From Bacteroidota bacterium (GTDB taxonomy: Bacteria > Bacteroidota > Bacteroidia > Chitinophagales > Chitinophagaceae): a stretch of DNA of 64,000 nt. The notes below the pieces were generated by a model, which made no database searches, was not told where the DNA came from, and saw nothing but the letters and a program-made list of their open reading frames with translations. The translations under genes and the position numbers were made by a program. The stretch spans positions 62,001-126,000 of the forward strand of contig JAFEAE010000015.1 of assembly GCA_018266575.1 (NCBI GenBank), given 5' to 3'. Shown here piece after piece: positions 42,399 through 52,338 of this stretch; within the stretch, counting starts at the first letter, position 1, and every line of letters starts with the position of its first letter.

Positions 42399-44843
42399 TC
42401 AGACCAGGTTTATGTTTTCCTTTGAACAGGCATCGTAGATTTTCTGAAGTGTATCACTCTTGAGTTGTACCCATTTATTAATGTCTTCAGCCCAAAAAAG
42501 AACTTGTAATTCAGCGCCTGTTTGTGTGATGTTTTTATAAAGGATCTGTGGTTCCGGGTTTCTAAGAATGCCTTCAGTGGATTGCAAAATTCCGGTAACA
42601 ATTTCTTTGGTACGTGCAAGATTAACACTGTCGGCTAACTTAAGGTTTGCTTCAACACGCATGTGCGAATTATTCAACGTCCAGTTAGTTAATTTTTGCG
42701 AAAGCATATCACCATTCGGAATAATTACTTCAGCACCATCAGGTGTTACAATTCGGCTCGATCGGATACCAATTTCCTTAACACGCCCTGTGTTTGAGCC
42801 AACTTCAATAATATCTCCGACCTGTATTGGCCGCTCGATAGCAAGGATAACGCCCGACACTAAATTGTTTACAATATTCTGTAAGCCCAGGCCAATGCCA
42901 ACGCCCAATGCACCTAAAATAATCGTGACCTTATCCAATGGAATTCCTGATGCTAATATGCCAAGAAAGAAACCCGCTGTTAATATTAATAAACGAATAA
43001 GCAAAATTGATGTTCCCATTTTTGTTTTCTTTTCGGGAACTATTTCTTCATTGCCTGTATCTCCGAAGAAATAACCAATATACTTCTGGCAGAAGTTTGC
43101 CAGCCATATTACCAGGAAGAAAATAAGAATGCTCGCTAAAGTGAATGAACTATTGCCGACAGTTCTTTCTGCATCTAAAAAGTCGGAAATGAAATCATAC
43201 GCTGCATCGAAAATGTTCAGGTTCTGGGCGAGGTTAATGAACCAGAAGATAGCTGCGATCACCGTCAGCAACCTGCGCAGGCGCAATTCCACGTTTTGAT
43301 AATTTAAATAAGCGGTGAAACGTGTTGATTTTTTATCAGCTTCCAATTGCAGATTGACTGCATCAAGAAATACCTGGATGAAGATGATAAGGCAAATTGC
43401 CTCGATATAATTCATGATCGCTGTTGATTCGAATATATGCGCAAGTGTTGCCCTTCCGTATAAATTGCAACACGCAGCGAGCACATTCAGGAAAATATAA
43501 ATGCCGGTAATGAATTTGAAATAACGCGGAAAAACACCGGGATAATTATTTATGGCCCTTATAAACCGCCAGCCTGCAAATGCAGAGACGACGGTTGTAA
43601 AAAAGGTCAATAACCTCAGGTTGTAGGTTGAAGTGCTCATGAGGCTTTTTCCTGCGAAGAAAACAAACAATACAAAAAACAATAACCAGGAATAAAACAG
43701 TTTTCGCGGCCACTTCCGGAAAAGTAAAAACGTCAATACGATAATTAAGAGCAGTTGTAGTAAAATAAGATAAACAGCAGGTGGGTGTTGCAGGTCAAGA
43801 TAAGGTGCGACGACAAGCATAACAGCCAGCGACGCAAGCAACGGGAAAGGTTTGATATATTTCAAAGTCGCAAGAAATCCCGGATTAGATTTCTTAACCT
43901 TCCTTACGTTAACAAGCACCCAGAAAAAGAAAATCAGGAATATTGGAATATTGAAAATATATTTATCCATATTTTCAGACAAGTATGAACTCAATTGCCT
44001 GTTATTGCGATTTATGGAACGTTGTAAAATATAACCGATAGTTTTTGTAGCTGCAGTTGTATCGCCCGATGGGCCTTCCCATAAATAACCTGCCTCTTTG
44101 GTAAAGGCTTTTTTCCGATAGGTTTTCACCAGCCCTTTGATCTGTTTTTGAAGACCGATCACCGTTACATAATCATTGGAAACTTTGCTTTGCAATAAAT
44201 CGATCTTCAAGATATTTTTTTTCATCACAGTGTCGGTGGTGCGCAATCTTTTTTTCAGTTCATTGAACTGGCGTAAGTAGAGCAAACGTAACGTGCTGTC
44301 TGCAGGCAAATCCTGTATGGCGGAATCTGCAAGGATGGAATGCATTTGTGTATTCATTCCTACTAAAACAGTGTAATAATCAAGTAATGATTTCTGCCAA
44401 TCTTTTAAATCATCAACCATATCATCCAAACTTCCCTGCATATATGATAGCCGGCTAAGGTTTAAATTCGTATTTGTATTATTCAGGAATACCTGGTAGA
44501 ATTTTAATTTTCGTTCGTAGTCAGGCAGGTTTTCAGTGATATCGCTTGAATCATACCCATCATCTACAACGTCATTATAATCGTTCAATGTATTGTTGAT
44601 ATTTTCAATCTTGCCGATAGTTCTGGCCGCCGATGTGTCTGATATTTTTAAATCTTTTTCCCATACAGAATCAGCGGAGTGGCGCTGTACAACTTTTTTG
44701 TGATGGCTTTTTATTTCTTTTTTTTCAGAAGATGTTTTTTGTGCAAACGCAATACTGTTATGCAATAATATTGTTGTACAAAAAATAAAGAAAGAAAATA
44801 TTTTTTTTGGTGAGATTCCGGATTGCATTTGGTTTCTGCTCAT
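42399..44843 (-). CDS. Mechanosensitive ion channel, large MscS/MscK-like
   Basis: 814 residues. Signal peptide (to about AFAQ, residue 35), then a periplasmic helical region (about 40-270), a series of membrane helices (about 280-620) and a C-terminal MscS core. The pore helix is GALGVGIGLGLQNIVNN (near 645), then RPIQVGDIIEVGSNTGRVKEIG and PNGDMLSQKLTNW of the beta domain. Releases osmolytes under hypo-osmotic shock. The long N-terminal part matches MscK/MscM-type members rather than small MscS. Confidence 0.9.
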   Translation of the reverse strand: MSRNQMQSGISPKKIFSFFIFCTTILLHNSIAFAQKTSSEKKEIKSHHKKVVQRHSADSVWEKDLKISDTSAARTIGKIENINNTLNDYNDVVDDGYDSSDITENLPDYERKLKFYQVFLNNTNTNLNLSRLSYMQGSLDDMVDDLKDWQKSLLDYYTVLVGMNTQMHSILADSAIQDLPADSTLRLLYLRQFNELKKRLRTTDTVMKKNILKIDLLQSKVSNDYVTVIGLQKQIKGLVKTYRKKAFTKEAGYLWEGPSGDTTAATKTIGYILQRSINRNNRQLSSYLSENMDKYIFNIPIFLIFFFWVLVNVRKVKKSNPGFLATLKYIKPFPLLASLAVMLVVAPYLDLQHPPAVYLILLQLLLIIVLTFLLFRKWPRKLFYSWLLFFVLFVFFAGKSLMSTSTYNLRLLTFFTTVVSAFAGWRFIRAINNYPGVFPRYFKFITGIYIFLNVLAACCNLYGRATLAHIFESTAIMNYIEAICLIIFIQVFLDAVNLQLEADKKSTRFTAYLNYQNVELRLRRLLTVIAAIFWFINLAQNLNIFDAAYDFISDFLDAERTVGNSSFTLASILIFFLVIWLANFCQKYIGYFFGDTGNEEIVPEKKTKMGTSILLIRLLILTAGFFLGILASGIPLDKVTIILGALGVGIGLGLQNIVNNLVSGVILAIERPIQVGDIIEVGSNTGRVKEIGIRSSRIVTPDGAEVIIPNGDMLSQKLTNWTLNNSHMRVEANLKLADSVNLARTKEIVTGILQSTEGILRNPEPQILYKNITQTGAELQVLFWAEDINKWVQLKSDTLQKIYDACSKENINLV

Positions 44844-44911
44844 AGAAGTAAGGGCTTTAAGATTGAAAATTAATCAAATCTTTTTAAAATAGATAAACCG
44901 GGATAATTAGT

Positions 44912-45412
44912 TTATGCATTGATTACAGATCGGATTTGTTCATTTTTATTGCGAAGATCAATACCGCCTTCGAGAATAGATTTTAAGTTAGTAAGATAAA
45001 ATACCCAGCCTTTTCCACATTCAATATAAAAAAATTGTCTTTCTTCTTTTGGCGCTGTGGTCATGTCTTGGTTTAATTCACAAATAAACTCACCATTTTC
45101 TTTTTTGATGTGAACAGATACAATGCAATTGCCTGAAAAATAAAATTTCAGGTAGTCGGTACCGTTAGTTTCAATAACAGTGTTTGTTTCTGCAGTAGCA
45201 TCCGGATAGCCAAACCATAACCATTGGTATTTGTCGTTAGGTTGGATATATTCATCTTTTTTTCTGATAGTATTATCAACCGAAGTAAATTCTGCTTTTC
45301 GCAAAAACCAACTTTCCAAGCCTTGTTGTGTCGCCCATGCCTGGTAGATTTTCCGGGGCTCGGCATTAATCGTAATGCGTTTTATGAATTCGTTCCAGTT
45401 GAATTCTTTCAT
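44912..45412 (-). CDS. SRPBCC/AHSA1-like domain protein
   Basis: 166 residues from Met at 45412; the longer frame from 45448 would overlap the upstream lactonase gene. Single START/AHSA1-type domain: IKRITINAEPRKIYQAWATQQGLESWF at the start (given here as a region, residues 8-34) and a last helix GWVFYLTNLKSILEGGID. The fold binds hydrophobic ligands or assists Hsp90-like ATPases; no specific function can be given. It begins 11 nt after the lactonase stop on the same strand, so it is probably cotranscribed. Confidence 0.75.
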   Translation of the reverse strand: MKEFNWNEFIKRITINAEPRKIYQAWATQQGLESWFLRKAEFTSVDNTIRKKDEYIQPNDKYQWLWFGYPDATAETNTVIETNGTDYLKFYFSGNCIVSVHIKKENGEFICELNQDMTTAPKEERQFFYIECGKGWVFYLTNLKSILEGGIDLRNKNEQIRSVINA

Positions 45413-45423
45413 GCAAACAATAA

Positions 45424-46542
45424 TTATTCCTTCAATAGTTTCAGGCAAACCGGGTTCGGTATTTGAATTTGTTTTCCGGTTTCTTCCAGCAAACCTGTTT
45501 TCTGATTTATTTTAAATACCACAATATTGTCTGTATCCCTGTTTGCTACCAATAAAAAACGTCCGCCCGGATCAATAATAAAATTTCGGGGATGTTTTCC
45601 CAAAACATCCTGGAAACCTCTGACTTTTAATTTACCTGTTAAACTATCAATGGAATATATGGCAATATTATTCGCAGTTCCGCGGTTAGTTGCGTAAAGA
45701 AATTTTCCGTTGGGAGATATATGAATGTCTGCACTTCCGGCATCGCCCTTGAAATCCTCGGACACAGAACTGATGCGCTGGAAATGTTTCAATTTGCCGT
45801 TGTTATAATGAAATGCATCTACTGTTCCGGACAATTCTTCAATAATATATACAATTGGTTTTTTCGGATTGAAAACAATATGCCTTGGCCCGCTTCCTGG
45901 CTGGATGGAAACGGCAGAATCTTTTTCGAGGATGAGAGGCTTGGGCAGGTTGGAATTGAAGCGATAGATCATTTCTTTATCTGTTCCTAAATCTGCACAT
46001 AAAAGATAATGCTCGTCGGGGGAGAATATAGTGGAATGTGCATGTGCTTTTTCCTGCCTTGAAGTATCAGTGCCTTTGCCTTCGTGCTGTATAAGTTCTG
46101 CAAGCAAACCTACAGAGCCATCAACATTTACAGGCAGGGCAGAAACATTTCCGCTGGAATAATTCGCAATCATCAACCACTTGCTGTTTTTGCTTTCCGA
46201 AATATAGCAGGGACTTATGCCGCCGGTTTGCTGTTTATTTAAAAAAGTAAGTTGCCCTGCTGATTTATCAAACGAATATGCTGTCACTTCTCCTGGCTGG
46301 CTGCCATCATTTTCATTGACAGCATAAACAAATTTCCCGCCCGGCGAAATAGTAAGATAAGAAGGGTTGGTAGAAGCGATCGTGCTTATCGGTTGTGCAT
46401 CACCGGTAGTTGCATTGAATTTGTATACATAAATGCCCTCACTTCTTCCGGTAGTATAGGTGCCGATGAAAAGATAATAATTTTGCGAAAAGGCCGAAAC
46501 AGAAAACAGAAATGCTGAAGAAAGAATAACTGCAAACCGCAT
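45424..46542 (-). CDS. Lactonase family seven-bladed beta-propeller protein (YbhE/Pgl-like), exported
   Basis: 372 residues, signal peptide to about residue 19 (SAFSQ). Repeated propeller blades: YLTISPGGKFVYAVNEN, CYISESKNSKWLMIANYSSG, HSTIFSPDEHYLLCADLGTD, ISPNGKFLYATNRG and RNFIIDPGGRFLLVANRD. This is the 6-phosphogluconolactonase (YbhE) type fold. The export signal makes a cytosolic pentose-phosphate role unlikely, so another lactone or sugar substrate in the periplasm is probable. First gene of a likely pair with the AHSA1-like gene. Confidence 0.85.
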   Translation of the reverse strand: MRFAVILSSAFLFSVSAFSQNYYLFIGTYTTGRSEGIYVYKFNATTGDAQPISTIASTNPSYLTISPGGKFVYAVNENDGSQPGEVTAYSFDKSAGQLTFLNKQQTGGISPCYISESKNSKWLMIANYSSGNVSALPVNVDGSVGLLAELIQHEGKGTDTSRQEKAHAHSTIFSPDEHYLLCADLGTDKEMIYRFNSNLPKPLILEKDSAVSIQPGSGPRHIVFNPKKPIVYIIEELSGTVDAFHYNNGKLKHFQRISSVSEDFKGDAGSADIHISPNGKFLYATNRGTANNIAIYSIDSLTGKLKVRGFQDVLGKHPRNFIIDPGGRFLLVANRDTDNIVVFKINQKTGLLEETGKQIQIPNPVCLKLLKE

Positions 46543-46646
46543 AAAAAAAATTAAGGATGATGAAAGGATGCAATTTACAGATTAGAAAACTTTTTCAAAA
46601 CATCCGGCTAAGCTATTTACAATCTGGTTGTATAAAATATAACAAC

Positions 46647-46675
46647 AAACCCTCTGACTAATCCTCAGAGGGTTT
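46647..46675 (-). terminator. Terminator of the lipoprotein gene at 46699
   Basis: 11-bp stem aaaccctctga / tcagagggttt with a 7-nt loop, just past the stop on the minus strand. Confidence 0.82.
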
Positions 46676-46698
46676 AATATGTTGATTATATCTTGATA

Positions 46699-47694
46699 TT
46701 AATAAGGCAGTATTGCTGTGTAGGTACCGCCATTTGGTCCAACCCATACCGCTTCAAAATAGTATGTTCCTGAACCCGGGCAACTTGTCGGATTACCATT
46801 GGAATCTAATCCATACGTGATCGTTAATGTGATATTATCACTCCTGATCAATTTATTCTCTCCGCTTGTTAATCTGAAATCACAATCCTGGCGAATAACT
46901 TTTGGTTGTGTGATGAGCGATTCAAAATTAATCCCGAAACGGTTTGTTCCCCATTCTGCCACATTCGTATTTGTTCCATCTGAATGAGTACCGGTTGTAG
47001 TTAATACAACTCCGTTTTCATAAGTAAATACTCGTTGCTTTGAAACATTCCATGTGCGGACAGATCCATTATCAAATGTTATAGAAAGCGAACCAGTAAT
47101 TGTGTGTGTAATTGTGCCAAGTGTTGCAAGATCAATTAATAAGCCACCGCTAACATTTGTAAACGTTTTTGTACCGTTGATGGTAATTGACTTGCCATCC
47201 CTTTTGCGTGTAATTTTAAGGTTGTCGATGTTCAGGGTAACAGTAGCGTTTGCATCAGACCAATGCACCCCTTTGGGTATGGAAATAGTTACAGTTCCTG
47301 TACGTGTGCGGTTTCCCCAGCAATTTGTTCCGTTATAAGTTATAGTAATAGTCCTCGTGTCGCTGGTTGTGTCATAAGTGATGGTTGCATCACACGGCAA
47401 AACAAGATTTGGTGAGGTGTTGCCGCCTGTTCCTAATTCAGTAGTTCCGCTGCTTGCAAGGGCATTGTACGAATTTCCTGAAATAGAAGGCTGGCTTGTT
47501 AAAGAAGCATTTGCATCGTCGGAAAGATTTTCATCTTCATTGGAAATCATTGACTGGTCATCGGCCTGGGTTTGCATATTTGCAGAGGTAGTAGAGGAGT
47601 TTTGACTGGAGTTTGAGTTGTCTTTTTTGCAGGACAAGATTAACGTAGCCGCAGTGATAAAAAAAACACCGCAGAAAATGTTCATTGTTTTCAT
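46699..47694 (-). CDS. Lipoprotein of unknown function
   Basis: 331 residues. Lipoprotein signal with LILSCKKD (Cys22), then a Ser/Asn/Gln-rich spacer (about 25-75). The folded part (about 85-331) is beta-rich, with CDATITYDTTSDTRTITITY, NGTNCWGNRTRTGTVTISIP, DNLKITRKRDGKSITINGT and a final segment with NPTSCPGSGTYYFEAVW. Four or more cysteines could form disulfides. I have seen this layout in other Bacteroidota as an uncharacterised lipoprotein; no function. Monocistronic. Confidence 0.65.
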   Translation of the reverse strand: MKTMNIFCGVFFITAATLILSCKKDNSNSSQNSSTTSANMQTQADDQSMISNEDENLSDDANASLTSQPSISGNSYNALASSGTTELGTGGNTSPNLVLPCDATITYDTTSDTRTITITYNGTNCWGNRTRTGTVTISIPKGVHWSDANATVTLNIDNLKITRKRDGKSITINGTKTFTNVSGGLLIDLATLGTITHTITGSLSITFDNGSVRTWNVSKQRVFTYENGVVLTTTGTHSDGTNTNVAEWGTNRFGINFESLITQPKVIRQDCDFRLTSGENKLIRSDNITLTITYGLDSNGNPTSCPGSGTYYFEAVWVGPNGGTYTAILPY

Positions 47695-47877
47695 AATTTA
47701 CTCTTTTTGGTTTTTTCTTAAGATGGATTTAACAGTTAAACGTTTAATCGGATAGGAAAGTTTTTTTTAATAGATCAAAAACATCTTATTAACGAATTGA
47801 TTTACTTAAAATTTAAAACAAAAAAATAATGAGGAATATAAAAGACGATAGTAAAAATACTATAGTTGCTAAAGTAA

Positions 47878-48270
47878 TTATTGGGTAAGATAATCATATA
47901 TCATCCCTGAAATAGCCGCCAATGCTGTAACAGAAGCTTTATCATCTTCTGCATTTTTGGAAAGAAGAACGAGCACATATTTGCGTCCGTCTGGCAGGAA
48001 AACAATACCTGAATCATGATTTACGCTTTTGAGCCATCCGGTTTTGTGAGCCACCTTTACAGTTGGAGGAAGTTTTGCAGGTATGATTTCATTAAATTTT
48101 TGATCCATCAGAATTTTGATCATCACATCAGATGCAGATGCGTTAACCAATTTTCTATTTGCCATTTTTTCAAATATCAACATCAGGCCGTGTGTAGTTA
48201 CCATATTGTTCAACCCCAGTTGATAAGCTTTGTTATCCTCAACTCCGCGTAAAATGCGGATATCAGATAG
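47878..48270 (-). pseudogene. C-terminal remnant of a class A beta-lactamase-like serine hydrolase
   Basis: The readable frame runs on the minus strand from about 48270 (after an in-frame TGA at 48274-48276 region) to the stop at 47878, about 130 codons. Upstream codons before any ATG still encode family-like sequence (ILRGVEDNKAYQLGLNN), so the gene once extended further. The KTG box is present (VAHKTGWLKSVNHDSG) with the last strand and helix (VFLPDGRKYVLVLLSKN). The Ser-x-x-Lys and SDN blocks are missing, and the next 100 bp upstream do not contain them. The protein, if made, cannot be a beta-lactamase. Confidence 0.75.
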
Positions 48271-48373
48271 TCAGAAGTTTTTATACTCCGGTAACTATGT
48301 TCCGTAAGCCGATAAATATTAAACTGTCTGTTTTTTTTCATTAACTTACTCCCATCATTTTTAAACTGCTTTT

Positions 48374-49084
48374 ATGAAAAACTTTTTTGCCCTACTGTTG
48401 ATATTTATAATTGTGGAGTGTTCTGTGAGTAACGCACAGGTTTTTGAAAAGAAAGCTGTTCATGCCGGTGAAAGTTTAAATGACTATGCTTACTTTTTAT
48501 TTCCTTCATTTTATGATGCAACGGTTAAGTTCAAGGTTGGTGGCAAGCTTACTTCAAAAATGAATTTCAACATGTTTATATGTCAGATGCAATTCATCGA
48601 TGCACATGGTGATACACTCAACCTCTCAAAGCCGGAGGAAATCGACTCTATTTATATAAATAACTATATTTTTTTCTATAATCCATCTGTTGGATATTAT
48701 GAGATTTACCCCGGAAAAGACCTTTTACGACTCGCAGTGTCGCGAAGAGTAACTTATAATGCAGTAAAGATTGGTGCCCTTGGAATTCCTTCCCACACAG
48801 GCACGGGGATTCAAAGTTATACTGAGTTGGTGGATAAATCTACAGGAACAAAAGAACTGACAATGAATGAAGATGTTGATGTTACAAAAGAAACTACATA
48901 CTATGTGCTTAATGGAAGCGGGCAAATGACAATGGCGAGTAAATCGAATATTTTAAAGATGTTTGAAAAAGATAAAAAAACAGTGGAAGCGTTTATAAAA
49001 TCAAACAAGATCAGTTTTAGCAAAGATGCCGATCTGCAAAAACTACTCGACTTCTGTACAAGCATACCTGCCTCCGCCCACTGA
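48374..49084 (+). CDS. Exported protein of unknown function
   Basis: 236 residues, signal peptide to about residue 21 (SVSNAQ). The body starts FEKKAVHAGESLNDYAYFLFPSF, with VKFKVGGKLTSKMNFNMF, and ends in a helical region with FIKSNKISFSKDADLQKLLDFC. It has no motif I can name. Possibly a paralogous family in Chitinophagaceae. It stands 87 nt before the S10 peptidase gene on the same strand. Confidence 0.6.
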   Translation: MKNFFALLLIFIIVECSVSNAQVFEKKAVHAGESLNDYAYFLFPSFYDATVKFKVGGKLTSKMNFNMFICQMQFIDAHGDTLNLSKPEEIDSIYINNYIFFYNPSVGYYEIYPGKDLLRLAVSRRVTYNAVKIGALGIPSHTGTGIQSYTELVDKSTGTKELTMNEDVDVTKETTYYVLNGSGQMTMASKSNILKMFEKDKKTVEAFIKSNKISFSKDADLQKLLDFCTSIPASAH

Positions 49085-49171
49085 ACCCAGATACCTTCAA
49101 GCTTTTTGACGAGAGGTGTTTAAAAATTACTGATTTGCTATATCTTTCAAGAAATTTCAAAACTAAAGCAA

Positions 49172-50701
49172 ATGAGAAAAGTTTTAATTTTCAATTGCCT
49201 GATGGCAATGATTGTTGTCAACCTTTATGCGCAGGCACCACCTGCGGCCCCGGCTGCACCTGATACTTCAATTTCTACAAAACCGGAAAAATCTGTCACA
49301 CATCACAGCAGCAAGATCGATGGTAAAATTGTTAACTACACGGCAACAGCGGGAACGCTTTTATTAAAAAACGAAAAAGATGAATCCGTTGCGCTTTATG
49401 GTTACACTGCTTACACAAAAGATGGTGAGACAGATGCAACAAAACGCCCTGTAACATTTGTATACAATGGCGGACCCGGTTCTTCTTCTATATGGTTGCA
49501 TATGGGTGCAGTTGGCCCTCGCAGGGTAGTAGTAAACGACCCCGATAACACTCCTGCAGCTCCGTACAAATTGGAAGATAATGCGAATTCAATTTTAGAT
49601 GTTACAGATATTGTAATGATCGATCCTGTTGGCACAGGGTTGAGCCATGCTATTGGTAAAGCAAAGAATAAAGATTTCTGGGGAGTTGACCAGGACATAA
49701 AATCTGTAAGTCAATTCATCAAACAATATGTTACGGATAATGATAGATGGAACTCACCAAAATATTTGCTTGGAGAAAGTTACGGTACTATGCGCTCTGC
49801 AGGTGTAGTAGATTATCTGCAGGAAAATATTGGCATGGCGATTAATGGGGTTGTGTTGGTTTCTGTTGTACTTGATCTGCGCACATTGACTTTCCAAAAA
49901 GGCGATGATATATCTTATATTTTGCATGTTCCGACTTATGCAGCAGTAGCGTGGTACCATAATAAATTGACAAATAAGCCTGCGAACCTCGAAGCGTTTT
50001 TAAAAGAAGTTCGTGAATTTGCCGGAGGTGAATATGCTGATGCATTAATGAAAGGAGATAGGTTAGATGGCGCAGAAAAAGAACAGGTGTTGAATAAATT
50101 ATCTGCTTACACAGGTTTAAGCAAAGATTATTTGTTGAAAGCAAATTTGCGTGTAAATGAACCACAGTTTACACAGGAATTATTGCGCAATGAGCATCAG
50201 ACAGTAGGGCGTTTGGATGCAAGATACAAAGGCATCAATCAAGATCTGTTGAGTGAATATTCTGATTATGATCCGCAAAGTTCTGCGATCAGTCCGGCAT
50301 ATACAGCCTTGTTTATGAATTATTATTATGGCGATTTGAAAGTTAATAAGAATAACATCTACCATGTTTCTGCTTATGGCGCTGAAGGATTTGATTGGGA
50401 TTGGAAACGCTCAAGAGGCGGTGGCGGCGATGCGGTTACGCCAAATACAGGAGTAGATATGGCAGATGCAATGTCTAAAAATCCAAACCTGAAAATATTG
50501 GTATTAAATGGTTATTATGATCTGGCAACTCCGTTTTTTGGAACAGAATATACAATGGACCACCTTGGCTTGGAGAAAAAGATCAAATCAAATATCAGCA
50601 TGAAATATTTTGAAGCCGGGCACATGATGTATGTTAACCCAACATCTCTTGCCCAGTTCAAAAAAGAAGTGGCATCGTTTATTCTTGATACGAGCAAATA
50701 A
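49172..50701 (+). CDS. S10 family serine carboxypeptidase-like peptidase, exported
   Basis: 509 residues, signal peptide to about residue 20 (VNLYAQ). Alpha/beta-hydrolase fold of family S10. The N-terminal glycine-rich motif is TFVYNGGPGSSS (near residue 105), the nucleophile elbow LLGESYGTMR (near 200), the Asp block NGYYDLATPF (near 455) and the His block EAGHMMYVN (near 485). All three catalytic residues are present. Expected to remove C-terminal residues from peptides in the periplasm or outside. Confidence 0.9.
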   Translation: MRKVLIFNCLMAMIVVNLYAQAPPAAPAAPDTSISTKPEKSVTHHSSKIDGKIVNYTATAGTLLLKNEKDESVALYGYTAYTKDGETDATKRPVTFVYNGGPGSSSIWLHMGAVGPRRVVVNDPDNTPAAPYKLEDNANSILDVTDIVMIDPVGTGLSHAIGKAKNKDFWGVDQDIKSVSQFIKQYVTDNDRWNSPKYLLGESYGTMRSAGVVDYLQENIGMAINGVVLVSVVLDLRTLTFQKGDDISYILHVPTYAAVAWYHNKLTNKPANLEAFLKEVREFAGGEYADALMKGDRLDGAEKEQVLNKLSAYTGLSKDYLLKANLRVNEPQFTQELLRNEHQTVGRLDARYKGINQDLLSEYSDYDPQSSAISPAYTALFMNYYYGDLKVNKNNIYHVSAYGAEGFDWDWKRSRGGGGDAVTPNTGVDMADAMSKNPNLKILVLNGYYDLATPFFGTEYTMDHLGLEKKIKSNISMKYFEAGHMMYVNPTSLAQFKKEVASFILDTSK

Positions 50702-50707
50702 ATATGT

Positions 50708-51364
50708 TTATAACGGTTTACTGAAAAAGTAAATCATTGTACAAAGAAGGATGGTTACTAAAAGAATGAGTGCAATCTTATACTTATTCCAGAAAGCAGC
50801 CTTCCTTTTTTGTTTTATATATTTGTCAATCATTTCGATTGCTTCATTATTATCTTTTGCTATGATCTTTAATTTTTCTGCAACAGTTTCGGCATATTTG
50901 TAGTCGAGAGATTTCGCCGCGATCAGTATCTCTTTTATCAAATCTATATCTATCGCAAAATTATTGTGATTGGCCAGTAAAGTAATATTATGTGTAGATA
51001 GTATTTCGTTGATTTGAAAATTAAGCGCATCCTGGTTCATACGGAATATATCAACCGTTGCCATATATTCTCTAAGTGAAATAGCTTCCTGCAAAACAAC
51101 CAATGGCGAAAAGGTAAGATTGTTATATTTCTTTCCATTCTTTCTTTGGTTCCATCGCTGGTAATTATAAGAATCACGTTGTTTGGGATCGGAAAGAATA
51201 TTATATGCTTCAATAATTTCCCTAAAGTGAGCTTCAGCCATTCTATTCCCTTCATTTTTATCGGGATGATATAAATGTGCAAGTTTACGGTATGCCTGTT
51301 TTATTTCCTGCTGAGATGCCCTGGGGGAAACTTCAAGTATTTTGTAATAATCTTTTAAATGCAT
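50708..51364 (-). CDS. J-domain protein with C-terminal membrane anchor
   Basis: 218 residues. J-domain at 1-70: DYYKILEVSPRASQQEIKQ, with the HPD motif in LAHLYHPDKNEG. A helical middle part follows, and a single hydrophobic segment near the C-terminus (about 193-213, KIALILLVTILLCTMIYFF) with a very short tail. It lacks the Gly/Phe and zinc-finger parts of DnaJ, so it is a class C co-chaperone that would stimulate DnaK at the membrane. Client unknown. Converges with the S10 gene. Confidence 0.85.
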   Translation of the reverse strand: MHLKDYYKILEVSPRASQQEIKQAYRKLAHLYHPDKNEGNRMAEAHFREIIEAYNILSDPKQRDSYNYQRWNQRKNGKKYNNLTFSPLVVLQEAISLREYMATVDIFRMNQDALNFQINEILSTHNITLLANHNNFAIDIDLIKEILIAAKSLDYKYAETVAEKLKIIAKDNNEAIEMIDKYIKQKRKAAFWNKYKIALILLVTILLCTMIYFFSKPL

Positions 51365-51381
51365 AAAATGAATCTACTCAA

Positions 51382-51389
51382 CAAAATTA
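51382..51389 (-). promoter_or_regulatory. Candidate -7 box for the J-domain gene
   Basis: TAATTTTG on the minus strand, matching TAnnTTTG, 18 nt before the ATG. The -33 partner is not clear. Confidence 0.35.
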
Positions 51390-51477
51390 ATTCATAGCTG
51401 CCGACCTTACTTTAATCTTATTGTTTAACAACACCCAAACAAGTTTTGCGTTATTGTAGCACCAATGTCCAATTAAT

Positions 51478-52338
51478 ATGAAGAATTTTATTTTTTTCCT
51501 TCCTGTTTTTACTTGCATCACCTTAAGTTGTCAATCAGGAACTGATAAGAAATCAGCAACGATACAAAAAGACACCGCCCGGACTAATTCTGTTCAAGCA
51601 GATTCTGCTAAAGGTGGTTTAAATAGTAAACCTGCCGATGCTTCGGCTATACTTGCCCGTAAGCAGGTACCTGTTTTATGTTATCACCAGATACGCGAAT
51701 GGAAAACTACTGATTCGAAAAGGGCAAAAGATTATATAGTCCCGGTCGAAGTTTTTAAACAACAAATGAAAGCACTGGCTGACAGCGGTTATCATACTAT
51801 ATCTCCTGATGAGTTGTATGACTATCTGACAAGAAATAAATCGCTTCCTGCAAAACCAATCATGCTGACCTTTGATGATACGGATTTAGGGCAATATACG
51901 ATCGGGTTTCCCGAGTTAAAAAAATATGGATTTAAGGGTGTGTTTTTTATTATGACAGTTTCGCTGAATCGTCCTAATTACATGAGTAAAGAACAGGTAA
52001 AAGAATTATCCGATGCAGGAAATACAATCGGATCGCATACATGGGATCATCACAACGTAAAACAATACCAGGGAAAAGACTGGGAAATTCAAATAGATAA
52101 ACCCACCAGGCAATTGGGAAGTATAACGGGTAAGCCTATCCGCTATTTCGCATATCCGTTTGGGTTATGGAATAAACAAGCCATCCCTGAATTAAAGAAA
52201 AGAAATTTTATTGCGGCATTTCAGCTTGTTACAAAAAGAGATGATGAAGAGCCGTTGTATACGATCCGACGGATCATTGTTCCCGGCTATTGGAGCCTGG
52301 TAACATTACAGCATGCTATAAATTCCGATTTTCATTAA
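51478..52338 (+). CDS. Polysaccharide deacetylase family lipoprotein (NodB domain)
   Basis: 286 residues. The lipoprotein signal ends LSCQSG (Cys18), followed by a Ser/Thr/Asp-rich spacer (20-62). NodB homology domain about 65-285: QVPVLCYHQI, the first metal motif PIMLTFDDTDLG (aspartates of motif 1), GNTIGSHTWDHHNV (H-x3-H-type motif 2), and RYFAYPFGLWN. Such proteins de-N-acetylate cell-wall or exopolysaccharide sugars, as PgaB does. The substrate is unknown; the surface location follows from the lipoprotein signal. Confidence 0.85.
   Translation: MKNFIFFLPVFTCITLSCQSGTDKKSATIQKDTARTNSVQADSAKGGLNSKPADASAILARKQVPVLCYHQIREWKTTDSKRAKDYIVPVEVFKQQMKALADSGYHTISPDELYDYLTRNKSLPAKPIMLTFDDTDLGQYTIGFPELKKYGFKGVFFIMTVSLNRPNYMSKEQVKELSDAGNTIGSHTWDHHNVKQYQGKDWEIQIDKPTRQLGSITGKPIRYFAYPFGLWNKQAIPELKKRNFIAAFQLVTKRDDEEPLYTIRRIIVPGYWSLVTLQHAINSDFH

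Noticed and set aside
42568..43074. 168-codon frame opposite the MscS gene
   Set aside because: Shadow of a long, certain membrane-protein gene; composition mirrors the sense codons.
47701..48373. Functional beta-lactamase
   Set aside because: The catalytic Ser-x-x-Lys and SDN regions are absent; only the KTG end remains.
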